Shown: positions 27,427-36,937 of the stretch, in pieces | Layout: each line of letters begins with the position of its first letter | How positions within the stretch are numbered: the stretch's first letter is position 1 | Notes under the pieces: model-generated | The model's database searches: none | Told to the model about the DNA's origin: nothing | The model's input: the letters and a program-made list of their open reading frames with translations, nothing else | Position numbers and translations under genes: made by a program | Origin: Peterkaempfera bronchialis | GTDB lineage: Bacteria > Actinomycetota > Actinomycetes > Streptomycetales > Streptomycetaceae | Assembly (NCBI RefSeq): GCF_003258605.2 | Contig: NZ_CP031264.1 | Span: 1 to 64,000, forward strand | Reading direction: 5' to 3' | Length of the DNA: 64,000 nucleotides

Positions 27427-30400
27427 ATGGCTGCGAGGCTGCCCGCGGAGGAAATCCGTCTCAGTGCGCTTGTCAGCCGGCGCAGCGAACTACCCCTCAC
27501 CCCGCCCCTCTCTGCCCCCGATGCGCTGCCCTTCGGCGAGCTGTCCCCGCCTGTATTCGAACGCGTGGTCTGCGAGGTCATGTGGCTTGTCGATGGGATG
27601 AACGACATCCGCGGCTACGGCCGATCCGGACAGGACCAGGGCGGACTCGATCTCATTGGTAGGCGGAAAGGGAAGACGCACGTCTACCAGGTGCGCAGGA
27701 TCGTCTCCCTGTCCGCGCCCGCGCTCCGTGCGGCCGTCACCGACTTCACCGGTCCATCCCGCACTACGACCCCCGAAGAGGGGTGGTCCGAGCGTCGGTT
27801 CAATACGGTGCGTTTTGTCCTGGCAACAGGGTGCATCGTCGATGACACGGCCGTGGAAGACGAACTCGTCGCCTTGCAGGAGCGGTATCAGGACGACATA
27901 GACGTCGATCTCTACGACGCACGTGCCCTTTCCCGATTCCTGCGGGAACGCCCGTCCATTGTCGCTGGCGTCTTCGGTCCCGAGTGGGCCAAGGCATTCT
28001 GCGGTGTAGAGACGCCACCGGTGCCGTCCCTGCCGCATGGCTACGCGTTATTGAACGACCCCCTCGAGCATCTGGGCCTGGCGGACGCTCTGCACCGCGC
28101 TCAGCAGCTCGCGGAGACGGAGCCTGAGCCGGCTGCCGAGCTCTTCGGCGAATTGGCGGATGCACTTGAGCAGGCCTCGTTTACCGGGCATGCCCGCCAG
28201 CTACGCACTCGGCAGCGCGACCTGTTGGCATCCGCAGGACAGGCCGACGCAGCATTCACCGTCGCGGCTAAGTTGATGCTTGACCGGTACGAGTCCGGCG
28301 ATCGTATGTTTGTGGATGAGCACCTGAAGCGGCTGGCTCCCGACGCCGGTGGCACGGCATCCGACATCTACGTGGTCTTGAAGGCGCTGGCGGACTGGTT
28401 CGAGTACGGCTACGACCTCCCGCCGGTGACCACCGCGCTCGAGACTGTGGTGCAGGCGTGCGATCCCCTGGCAGCCCGCTTGGTGCTGGCAGTCATCGAG
28501 CAGATCGTTGTCGACGAACACCCCGACGATCATCCGTCGAGGCTGTCTGACCTGGCTTCCGAGGTTGTCCCCTCCCAGACAGGGCTTCTGCGGATTCGGC
28601 TGGAGTGCTGTCTCGCAGACCTGGCCGTCCGCGGCGGACAGAGCCCGGAAGAGTCTTATGCCGACCTCGACCGGCGCGCTCTGAGCGGCCGCATACCGGA
28701 ACGGCACGCGGTCCTGGTGCACATGCGCCGCGGACGCGCCCTGGCCCTGGCCGACCTCGGAAGCGAAGCCATCGAGGCCTACCGGCGCGCTGTACTGGCC
28801 GCTACCCGAGAGGGCCTGGGAGGCGATGCCCGGCACGCCCTGCGGTCCATTTCCTATCTGTCCGACCAGTACAACGTCGGATTCAGGGAATCGTCCCAAG
28901 CCATGCTCTCGGCCCGCACGGTCGGCGCCAAGGGCGCGCGCCTCATCGACCTCTCCTTCAACCCGGCAGTCAGCGCGCTGGAAGCCCTGGTCGACGACAA
29001 ACTGCCGGACGCCTCACGAGCCGCGCACCAGTGGCTGTGGCAGGACCGGATCTCCGGTGCGTTGACAGACGAGAACCTCGCCCACCAGCGCTATGGCGAA
29101 GTCTTCAACCGCGCCGGAGAAACGAAGCACGCCGTGCGTCACTTCGTCCTTGCCGGCCGCAGAAAGGACGCACTCTCCGCCACCGAATCGGCCTGCGAGT
29201 TTCTCGACGTATGCGACCTCTTGGAGGTGCGTGCACGGTGGGTATGCAGCGCAGCCGCAGCGGTGATCGGCCAGCAGGCGGATCTCATTCCTGATGATGC
29301 TGTCGCAGGCATCGCTGCCCGCCTGACGGACATCGTCATCACGGGCCTGCAGTCGGAGCTGGCGGGCCTTCATCCGGTCATGCAGGCTCTCGGAGCGCTG
29401 GGAGCGCTCGATGAGCGACTGCCAGCAACGTCAGCGCAACAGGTGCTGCCCTTGTTGATTGAATGTATTCCCAGAGAGCCGAACATCTCCCGGCACATCG
29501 ATGAACAGATGCTGGCTTTCCTCGGTGCCTGTATCAAGGCTGAACTGCCTGTAGCGGACCGAGCCATCCAAGCCTTGATGGACGCGTGGAAGCTCGATGT
29601 AAACGGCGCTGAGAGTCTGCTTGCCGGCCTCCATGCCCACGTGCCGTCGGCCGTGCCAGCGGTACGCGAACGGGCGCAGCAGGGCCACCGCGGAGCCACC
29701 GCCGTCCTGGCCGACTGGCGGGTGGACGACCCCTCTGTCGCTGAGACCGCGCGGGAACTGGCCGACACCGTGCTGGCCGAACCGGTCGGGACCGTCCGCC
29801 CCTTCTATGCCATGGGAACCGTCGCGCGGCAGTGCGCGGCCTTCCTCATAGCGTGCGAGGGCCAGAGCACCGTGGACGCAGGTGAGCCGATCAGACTCTT
29901 GCGTGAACGCGTCGCAGCACACCTGCTGTTGTGGGCCCAAGACCTCAACGACACAGCCGACCGGCGCTCCGAGGCCGTGCGCGCACTGTCCATCCTCGCT
30001 GAAACCCTGCCGGCGCCCGTACGAGACGACATGTTCAAACGGCTCATGGGTCTGTACCCAAATCCGGGAGAACACCCGGTCGACGCCTTCGACCGACGCA
30101 CCCAGCACCCTCTGAGCCGATACAAGATCAATGCTCAAGGAGACCGGCGTCTGCCCGCAGAGATCCTGTACGCGACCGCGGTCTTCGCCAACACCACCGA
30201 GCAAGCCATGCGCGTCCAACAGCGCCTGCTCCCGCACCTGAGCCATGCCGAACAAGAACGAGGCCACGGCTGGCTACAGGCACAGACCATGCTCGCACTC
30301 GACCGGTTGGCCCCCACGCCGACGTCCCTGACGGTCAACCACCCCTCAAAGTTCGTGCGGCAGACGGCCGTAATCTGCTGGGGCCACGCCGATCAACGGG

Positions 30401-30576
30401 ATCCGTCTTTGGCACGCGTCTTCGCCGAGGACTCCAACACCAGCGTCCGCCACAATCTGGCCCGTATCCTCGCTGAACTCCCCCCAGGCGAACGCCTCAA
30501 GTACGAAGCCATCACCGAACGACTCCGCACCGACAACAGCGCACGCGTCCGCCAAGCCACCGCCCAGATCCCATGA
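27427..30576 (+). CDS. Restriction-endonuclease-like protein with long helical-repeat C-terminus
   Basis: ATG 27427 follows aaggag by 6 nt and gives 1049 aa. Residues about 40-150 resemble an Mrr-type nuclease fold: Glu50 (FERVVCEVMW), the loop GYGRSGQDQGGLDLIG with Asp75, and YQVRRI with Gln88 and Arg90. Active Mrr enzymes usually have lysine where Arg90 stands, so activity is uncertain. From about 190 to the end the protein is a series of helical TPR/HEAT-like repeats (for example LAARLVLAVIEQIVVDE, and NSARVRQATAQIP at the end). No NTPase motif was found between them. The architecture suits a sensor-effector defence protein, which is inference from context and domains. Confidence 0.65.
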   Translation: MAARLPAEEIRLSALVSRRSELPLTPPLSAPDALPFGELSPPVFERVVCEVMWLVDGMNDIRGYGRSGQDQGGLDLIGRRKGKTHVYQVRRIVSLSAPALRAAVTDFTGPSRTTTPEEGWSERRFNTVRFVLATGCIVDDTAVEDELVALQERYQDDIDVDLYDARALSRFLRERPSIVAGVFGPEWAKAFCGVETPPVPSLPHGYALLNDPLEHLGLADALHRAQQLAETEPEPAAELFGELADALEQASFTGHARQLRTRQRDLLASAGQADAAFTVAAKLMLDRYESGDRMFVDEHLKRLAPDAGGTASDIYVVLKALADWFEYGYDLPPVTTALETVVQACDPLAARLVLAVIEQIVVDEHPDDHPSRLSDLASEVVPSQTGLLRIRLECCLADLAVRGGQSPEESYADLDRRALSGRIPERHAVLVHMRRGRALALADLGSEAIEAYRRAVLAATREGLGGDARHALRSISYLSDQYNVGFRESSQAMLSARTVGAKGARLIDLSFNPAVSALEALVDDKLPDASRAAHQWLWQDRISGALTDENLAHQRYGEVFNRAGETKHAVRHFVLAGRRKDALSATESACEFLDVCDLLEVRARWVCSAAAAVIGQQADLIPDDAVAGIAARLTDIVITGLQSELAGLHPVMQALGALGALDERLPATSAQQVLPLLIECIPREPNISRHIDEQMLAFLGACIKAELPVADRAIQALMDAWKLDVNGAESLLAGLHAHVPSAVPAVRERAQQGHRGATAVLADWRVDDPSVAETARELADTVLAEPVGTVRPFYAMGTVARQCAAFLIACEGQSTVDAGEPIRLLRERVAAHLLLWAQDLNDTADRRSEAVRALSILAETLPAPVRDDMFKRLMGLYPNPGEHPVDAFDRRTQHPLSRYKINAQGDRRLPAEILYATAVFANTTEQAMRVQQRLLPHLSHAEQERGHGWLQAQTMLALDRLAPTPTSLTVNHPSKFVRQTAVICWGHADQRDPSLARVFAEDSNTSVRHNLARILAELPPGERLKYEAITERLRTDNSARVRQATAQIP

Positions 30577-30716
30577 GCCGGACGCTGGTCGCCACAGCGC
30601 TGGGCACGACAGAAAACACCTGTCCAGTCACACAGTGCCCATCCCGCTGGCTGGTCTCTGACCGGATCTGAAGGCTGAGGTAACGACGGCAGAGGGCACG
30701 TCGTCGGCACCTGCCA

Positions 30717-32945
30717 GTGTCACCTCAATCTATACGTCGCGAACATGTCCGCGACGCATCGAAGCAGCTCAGGAACATCCCGATCACTTCTAGAGTCGGT
30801 AAAACGGACGAGGCCCACGGAACCGCTGGTGATCTTGGGCGGCCGTGGGCGGCGATCCACGACAACCAGCGGATCCCGGCGGACTTCCGGCTCTACCTCA
30901 CCGCGACCCCGCGCATCCTCGCCGCGGCCCGCCCGCAGAAGGGCGCGGACGGCCAGGATGTGGAGCTCGCGACGATGTCGGACGACCCGGAGGGCACCTA
31001 CGGCGCGTGGCTCGCAGAGCTCGGTCTGAGCGAGGCCATCGAGCGCGAAATCCTTGCCGGATTCGAGATCGACGTCCTGGAGATCCGCGATCCCTCGCCT
31101 GTCCTCGGGGAGTCGGAGGAGGCGCAGCGGGGCCGGCGCCTGGCCCTGTTGCAGACCGCGCTCCTGGAGCACGCCGCCGCGTACAACCTCCGTACGGTCA
31201 TGACGTTCCACCAGAAGGTCGAAGAGGCCCGAGCGTTCGCGGACAAGCTGCCCGAGACGGCTGCCGAGCTGTACCTGAACGACGCCTCCGACGCCGATCT
31301 GGCCGCCGCCGACAAGCTCCCGAAGTCCTCGATCGACGCGGAGTTCTACGAGCTGGAGGCCGGCCGCCACGTCCCGCCGGACCGGGTGTGGTCGGCGTGG
31401 CTGTGCGGCGACCACACCGTTGCCGAACGGCGCGAGAAGATCCACCAGTTCGCCAACGGCATCAACGCCGCCGGGCACCGGGTCCACCGCGCCTTCCTCG
31501 CCAGCGTCCGCGTCCTCGGGGAAGGCGTCGACATCACCGGCGAGCGGGGCGTAGAGGCGATCTGCTTCGCCGACACCCGCGGCTCACAGGTGGAGATCGT
31601 CCAGAACATCGGCCGGGCGCTGAGGCTCAACAAGGACGGCTCCACCAAGGTCGCCAGGATCATCGTGCCGGTGTTCCTGGAGCCGAACGAGGACCCCACC
31701 GACATGGTCGCCAGCGCCAGCTTCAAGCCGCTCGTAGCGGTCCTCCAGGGCCTGCGCAGCCACGACGAGCGCCTGGTCGAGCAACTCGCCTCCCGCGCGC
31801 TCACCAGCGGCAAGCGCAAGGTCCACCTCCAGCGCGATGAGGACGGGCGGATCGTCGGGACCGGCGGCGAGAGCGACGGCGAGGACCAGGAGCACGACGA
31901 CGACACCAACGCCGCTGCCGAGTCCGCGCTGCTGCACTTCTCCAGCCCGCGCGACACCGCGACCATCGCGGCCTTCCTGCGCACCCGGGTCTACCGGCCC
32001 GAGTCGCTGGTGTGGCTCTCGGGCTACCAGGCCCTCATCCGCTGGCGGGCGGAGAACGGCATCACCGGCGTCCACGCCGTCCCCTACGACGTCGAGGTCG
32101 AAGTCGGCGTCACGAAGGACTTCCCGCTCGGGCGGTGGGTGCACCAGCAGCGCAAGGCCCTGCGCGCCGGCGAACTCGAGAAGCGGCGCAAGACGCTGCT
32201 GGACGCGCCGGAGGCCGGGATGCTCTGGGAACCGGGCGAGGAGGCGTGGGAGGCCAAGCTGGCCGCCTTGCGCTCCTACCGGCGGGCCTCCGGGCACCTC
32301 GCGCCGCGGCAGGACGCGATCTGGGGTGAGGGCGAGGCGATGGTGCCCATCGGACAGCACATGGCCAACCTGCGCCGCAAGGGCGGCCTCGGGAAGGACC
32401 CGAAGCGGGCGGCGGAGCGCGCGGAGCAGCTGGCGGCGGTCGACCCGGACTGGAACTGCCCGTGGCCGCTTAGCTGGCAGCGCCACTTCCGGGTGCTCGC
32501 CGACCTGGTCGACGCCGACGGCGTCCTGCCCTACATCGCGCCCGGCGTCACGTTCGAGGGCGACGACATCGGCACGTGGCGGTGGCGGCAGCAGGAGCCG
32601 GGCACGTGGGCGCAGCTGATGCCCGAGCAGCGCGAGCGCCTGGAGGCGCTGGGCGTGCGGGGCGCGACCCTCCCCGTGGCCATCGCCCCGGCGACGACGT
32701 CCGCGACGAAGGGTCCGAGCAAGGCACAGCAGGCATTCCAGCGCGGCCTGGCAGCCCTCGCCCAGTACATCGCCCGCGAAGGAGAGTCCTCGGTGAAGCG
32801 GACTCACCGGGAGAAGGTCGTCATCGACGGCCAGGAGCACGACCTGGCGCTGGGGATTTGGTACTCCAACCAGAAGCAACGCCGCGACAAGCTCACCGCA
32901 GAACAACTGGACGCACTACGGAAGCTGGACGTGAGGTGGGCGTAG
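30717..32945 (+). pseudogene. DEAH helicase lacking motifs I and Ia (5'-truncated)
   Basis: The open frame gives 742 aa, but helicase sequence begins abruptly at DEAHGTAGD (codons about 32-40), preceded by unrelated residues (SRVGKT). Present are LYLTATPR (motif III), GEGVDIT and QNIGRALR (motif VI), then helicase-associated repeats (about 440-740). Walker A is absent, so ATPase activity is not expected. The junction is near 30805. The reading frame is otherwise intact, which suggests a recent deletion. It is a different helicase from the 5' fragment at 17309-17926, because both contain the DEAH-TATPR region. Confidence 0.75.
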
Positions 32946-32956
32946 AGCCGGAGGTC

Positions 32957-32976
32957 AGCCGCAACTGCCTGCGGCT
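32957..32976 (+). terminator. Short hairpin after the truncated helicase
   Basis: A 7-bp GC-rich stem (agccgca/tgcggct) with a 6-base loop lies 12 bases after the stop at 32945. It is a plausible weak terminator before the PIN-like gene. Confidence 0.4.
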
Positions 32977-33222
32977 ACGCCGCTCAGCGAGGGGTTCCGT
33001 CAGTTCCGCAACGCGCCGTGGCAGCTGGAACTCGCGGCGTTTGTGCTGCGCCATGCCCCAGTGCGTGCTTGCCGGGGGTGTTTGCGTGCTGCACGGTGGG
33101 CGGTCAGCATGCCGGAGACACGATGCAGAGCGGGGGGAGAAACCGTACAACCCGGCTGCCGCCCTACTGGTCTGTCTTGTGCAACCCGGCACGGGCATCC
33201 CAGGCACACGGAGTGAGGCGCA

Positions 33223-34188
33223 GTGTCTAAGGTCATCTACCTGGATCAAAATCATTGGATCACGATGGCGCGGGCACGCTTTGCGCCCGAGAAGATCCAA
33301 AAGGCTGAGGAGCGCGAAGCCGCCACTGCATTGTGGGAGTTGGCCGCGACCGGGCAGGTCCGGTTGCCGCTGTCGATGGCCCACCTCGTAGAGACCGCTC
33401 ACCGCGGCTTGAAGTCCAGCCGTCGTCGGCTCGCACGAGCCATGTTGGACGGCTACGGCGGGTGGCACATGCTCAATCCGCTGGTCGTCCGACGGTACGA
33501 GTTGGTGGGCGCGTTCAGCGGGACGAAGCTGACGGCAACGGACGTCTTCACCACCGCCGCGAACTCCCCCTTCTTCAACTACACGCCCTCGATCAGCGCT
33601 GCCGCGCCGACCGCCGCCCATCGCCCGGCCGGCCTTTCCTGGCAGGTGGCCTGGGCAAGCGCCCTGCTGGAGGACACGCTTTCTCCGGAGGAACTGGCCG
33701 CCAGCAATGCGGTCATCGAGCGATGGGCCGCTACCCTCTCGACGCTCGCCCAGTACATGCGGGACCATCCAGGAGATCGCGGCATACGTCTGGTGACGGC
33801 CGCACACATGCTGGGTGATCAGGGCAGAGACATCGCCCAGGCACTCCTGATCGCTGGTATCAGCAGCGAGAACGCCTCTGCTCTCCTGAACGAGGAAACG
33901 GTGGTCGACTTCTTTGCTCGCTTGCCCTTCAACGGCGGAGTACTGGAGATCACCCAGGCCCGCTTGCGCAACGCATCGGACAAGTGGGTACGCAACGACC
34001 TAAATGATCTGTTCTACCTTGCCTGCGCCGCAGGCTATGCCGACCACGTCGTCGCGGAGAAGAAGACCGGCGTCTTCCTCCAGCAGGCGTCGCGCGGGCT
34101 CAACACCCCGCGCGCCTTGGTTCACGTCAATCTGCGCTCCCTCGTGCACGACCTCCAGACGCCGCAGGAGACGGGCCGTCACCCCTAG
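33223..34188 (+). CDS. PIN-like nuclease domain protein
   Basis: This 321-aa protein starts at GTG 33223 after ggagtgagg. It begins with the PIN-type strand IYLDQNHWI (candidate metal ligand Asp8). Glu57 (HLVETAHRG) follows, and near the end DKWVRNDLNDLFYLAC and GYADHVVAEKK supply Asp259, Asp262 and Asp274. This spacing of acids is typical of PIN-fold ribonucleases. The middle 120 residues are helical and not recognised. It stands alone between the truncated helicase and the tpg gene. A stand-alone PIN protein of this size inside a defence island could be an RNase effector, but no antitoxin is visible. Confidence 0.65.
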   Translation: MSKVIYLDQNHWITMARARFAPEKIQKAEEREAATALWELAATGQVRLPLSMAHLVETAHRGLKSSRRRLARAMLDGYGGWHMLNPLVVRRYELVGAFSGTKLTATDVFTTAANSPFFNYTPSISAAAPTAAHRPAGLSWQVAWASALLEDTLSPEELAASNAVIERWAATLSTLAQYMRDHPGDRGIRLVTAAHMLGDQGRDIAQALLIAGISSENASALLNEETVVDFFARLPFNGGVLEITQARLRNASDKWVRNDLNDLFYLACAAGYADHVVAEKKTGVFLQQASRGLNTPRALVHVNLRSLVHDLQTPQETGRHP

Positions 34189-34480
34189 CATGGGCGCGGG
34201 TCCGCTCGCGGCGCCAGCGTAGACAGCCAGCCCGGACCACCTCGCGTGTATGGCGGCCGGGACACAGACTCTCACCACGTTCGGCGGTGATCCTTGAGCA
34301 GGCCCCGCTGACCGGGGCACTCTGACCTCTGTCCGTCACCATCTCCGTCCCCCGTTCTGCGCCTATAGCCCAGGTTCGCCGGTCGTTCGCCCTATACGGC
34401 GGATCTCGGTCACGAGTGGCCACCTCTGTGAGAGAGCTGGCAGCTCCGATAGCCATAGGGGTCAAGAGCCGGGGAGAGTC

Positions 34481-35035
34481 ATGGGAAAGATCAGCAATGG
34501 AATCGAACGAGCACTGCTGACGCGCCCGGTACCTACAGGCACCTCGGCATTGCGTTTCCTCATGAGATCCGAGAAAGGCTCCACGAGGAAGGTGGCACGT
34601 CTTCTGGGCGTTTCACAGCGAACCGTGCAGCGGTGGGTGACGAAGAGGCCCGGGGCGCGGCGCACGCCGGGTCCGCTGCAGGTCCGGGCTATCGAGGAAG
34701 CGGTCCTGGCTCGGTGGCAGCCCCGGATACGAGCCCGTCGGCGTGCCCAGGCAGAGGCAGAGGGGTTCGTCTTCCATACCCGGGCGCGATTTGGCTTCGC
34801 CGCGCCAGCAGGTTCCTCGGACGATCCGCGGGTGCGGTGGATCACCCAGGACCTGCCGGGAGAGGTAGCCCGGGAGCTATTCGCCGCCCGGGACGCCGGC
34901 GCGGGCGAGCAGCAGCAGAAGGTGATCCTCGCCCGCGCGCTGGGACACAGCTACTTCCGCGAATGGGGCCGCCGGGCTCACGGTCTGCACATCGTCTTCA
35001 GCGACGTCGAGTTCGCCGACTTCTCGATCGACTGA
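34481..35035 (+). CDS. tpg: Telomere terminal protein Tpg
   Basis: This 184-aa protein has the length expected for Streptomyces Tpg. Its landmarks match: LTRPVPTGTSALRFLMRSEK, the HTH VARLLGVSQRTVQRWV (about 37-52), the basic block LARWQPRIRARRRAQAEAE, the strand FHTRARFGFAAPAGSSDDPR, and the ending LHIVFSDVEFADFSID. Tpg is covalently attached to the 5' ends of linear Streptomyces replicons and primes end patching together with Tap. The start ATG follows ggggagag. No canonical tap gene lies beside it; the nearest Tap-like gene is at 9850, paired with a different Tpg-like protein. Confidence 0.9.
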   Translation: MGKISNGIERALLTRPVPTGTSALRFLMRSEKGSTRKVARLLGVSQRTVQRWVTKRPGARRTPGPLQVRAIEEAVLARWQPRIRARRRAQAEAEGFVFHTRARFGFAAPAGSSDDPRVRWITQDLPGEVARELFAARDAGAGEQQQKVILARALGHSYFREWGRRAHGLHIVFSDVEFADFSID

Positions 35036-35067
35036 GCCTGCCTCTTCGAGCGAACGCGTCAGGGTGT

Positions 35068-36180
35068 TCAGTGTCGTGAGGCTCTGATGCGACTGATCGG
35101 CACCGCTTCGTACCTCTCGGCTTCCTGCCGCTCACGCCAGTCCCACTCAACACGGCCGACCGGGCCTTGGCGGCGGGCTGCGGGCGGCTGGGGCGGGCGC
35201 AGCTTGGCCGTCTCCGCCACGCGCAGCAGGTGCGCACGGTCACCTGGCGCGGCGAGCAGTTCCTGGTCCTCGCCGGAGACGAGCCGGGTGAAGCAGGCCG
35301 CCGCTCGCAGGAAGACGCCCGCCCAGGGTGGTACGGGGTAGGCGGCGCAGCCGTCGGTGTAGCGGGCGCGGTCGTGCAGGGCGAGCGTGGCCGCGGCGGT
35401 GTCGTAGTCGCGGGGGCGGGCGGTGGCGAGTTGCTGGAGGGAGGCACCGGTGAACAGCGCGGCGGCAACGGCCGCGGCCAGGCGAGGGTGTGCGGTCGCC
35501 GCGTGCAGCCGGTGGGCGACTTTCTGGGTGGTGTGCGCGGTGAGAACCACGGGTGGTGGGCGGTGCCGGAAGGCGATCGGCGGCGGCATGCACGGATCGA
35601 TGCAGGGGCGAGGGCTGTCGTAGGAGACGAGGCGGTCCAGTGCGGGCAGGGTGAGCCACCGGTCTGCCGGCCCGGCGGGTTTGTCTGCGGGCGGGGGTTC
35701 GGTGATAGGCGTGCCGTAGTAGTGGCGGCGGGCTGCCTCGAAGTCGGTGGTGACGGAGTAGTCGGCCGTCCGCAGGGCCTGGTGCAGGGCGGCGGGAAGG
35801 TGAGGGCGGTGGCAGACCAGGGTCAGGTGGATACCAGTGAGGGCATGCAGCCGCAGGAGGCGCATCGCGCGGCGGGCGGTGAGGCGGTGGGCTCGCAGGA
35901 CGGTCAGCCGGGTCACGGGCAGGGCGGTCATCCAGGCCGTGGCGGCTTCCCAGGCGGGCTGACGGCCGCCGGGAAAGCGGCCCGGGAGCAGGGGCGGTTT
36001 GCCCAGGGCGGCGAGAAGATCGTGGGCGAGGCCGGTCTCGCTGGTGGTGCCCGGGCCGGGGTGCAGGGTGATCCGGCCAGCCGGCAGGTGGTGGGCGGCC
36101 AGGGCCGTATGCGTGTACAGCGCGTCGTCGTGGCGGTCGAGAACCACGGTGACGGGCGGCAGCGGCGGGGCGAGAGGCAC
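35068..36180 (-). CDS. Hypothetical third protein of the Mu-type module
   Basis: This 370-aa protein starts at GTG 36180, 13 bp after the ATPase stop, so it is probably cotranslated with the transposition genes. It is rich in His, Pro, Ala and Arg, with a core around residues 95-160 (TVLRAHRLTARRAMRLLRLH, LTLVCHRP) and another around 205-300. No known domain is recognised. By position it could be an accessory target-selection or regulatory protein. Confidence 0.6.
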   Translation of the reverse strand: MPLAPPLPPVTVVLDRHDDALYTHTALAAHHLPAGRITLHPGPGTTSETGLAHDLLAALGKPPLLPGRFPGGRQPAWEAATAWMTALPVTRLTVLRAHRLTARRAMRLLRLHALTGIHLTLVCHRPHLPAALHQALRTADYSVTTDFEAARRHYYGTPITEPPPADKPAGPADRWLTLPALDRLVSYDSPRPCIDPCMPPPIAFRHRPPPVVLTAHTTQKVAHRLHAATAHPRLAAAVAAALFTGASLQQLATARPRDYDTAAATLALHDRARYTDGCAAYPVPPWAGVFLRAAACFTRLVSGEDQELLAAPGDRAHLLRVAETAKLRPPQPPAARRQGPVGRVEWDWRERQEAERYEAVPISRIRASRH

Positions 36181-36193
36181 GGGCGGTGGGGTG

Positions 36194-36937
36194 TCAGGCG
36201 AGGCGGCTGAAGGCCCAGCGCAGCAGCTCTTGGTCGACGCGGGGGCGGCCGGTGCGTGCCAGGGCGGTGCGGGCGTGGGCGGTCAGCTGGGCCCAGGCGC
36301 GGAAGTTGCCGTGCGCGGCATGCTGGTCGGCGAAGGCGATGTCGTCGAGGTCGGCGTGGGCCCAGATCGGGTGGAACAGGGGGATGACGTCGAGGACCTC
36401 GCTGGGGGTGAGGCGGGTGAAGTGCTGCCAGATGAAGATGCGGGAGGAGAGCATCGGTTCGCGGCGCAGCACGGTGTGGCAGCCCTCGCCGCCGACGAAG
36501 ACGACCGCGAAGCGGGTGGCGGGCTCGTCCCAGAGGTAGCGGAAGTACTCGAACGCCTCCCCGTTGAGCCACTGGGCCTCGTCGACCAGAAAGGTGCGGG
36601 GGCGCTCGGCCAGGGCGGTCTTGAGCAGACGGTCGAATTCGCTGGGGTGGCGGGGCGGCTCGCCGGCCAGGTCGAGCGCGGTGAACAGCTCGTAGCGCAC
36701 CGCTCGGGCGGTGGGGCGGGCGCGGAAGGTGACCCGTCGTACATCCTCGCTCGGTTCGAGCTCGCGCAGGCAGGTGTTGACCGCGAGCGTCTTGCCGAAG
36801 CCGGCGCCGCCGTGGATGCACATCATGGCCCGCGCGGCAACGGTGTCGGCGATGTTCTCCCGTGCGGTGAGCAGGGCCCGGGTGGTGACCACGGAGGCAT
36901 CGGGCAGGTCGACGTACTGGTAGGTGGCAGCGGTCAC
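36194..36937 (-). CDS. TnsC/MuB-like AAA ATPase
   Basis: This 247-aa protein starts at GTG 36937 and overlaps the transposase stop by 4 bp. Walker A is GGAGFGKT (43-50), and Walker B is TFLVDEAQWL (Asp119/Glu120). Sensor-type residues follow in FAVVFVGGEG, and there is a C-terminal lid (LLRWAFSRLA). Such ATPases bind target DNA and activate their DDE transposase. It resembles the ATPase part of the fusion gene at 38842-40196 (VTTRALLTARENIADTVAAR against VSTRQVAGVVEAVGHTVAAR), which suggests duplication of the module. Confidence 0.8.
   Translation of the reverse strand: MTAATYQYVDLPDASVVTTRALLTARENIADTVAARAMMCIHGGAGFGKTLAVNTCLRELEPSEDVRRVTFRARPTARAVRYELFTALDLAGEPPRHPSEFDRLLKTALAERPRTFLVDEAQWLNGEAFEYFRYLWDEPATRFAVVFVGGEGCHTVLRREPMLSSRIFIWQHFTRLTPSEVLDVIPLFHPIWAHADLDDIAFADQHAAHGNFRAWAQLTAHARTALARTGRPRVDQELLRWAFSRLA

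Noticed and set aside
17309-32945. One helicase gene split by a 13-kb insertion
   Set aside because: The two pieces lie on opposite strands and both contain the DEAH-to-TATPR segment with different sequences, so they come from different genes.
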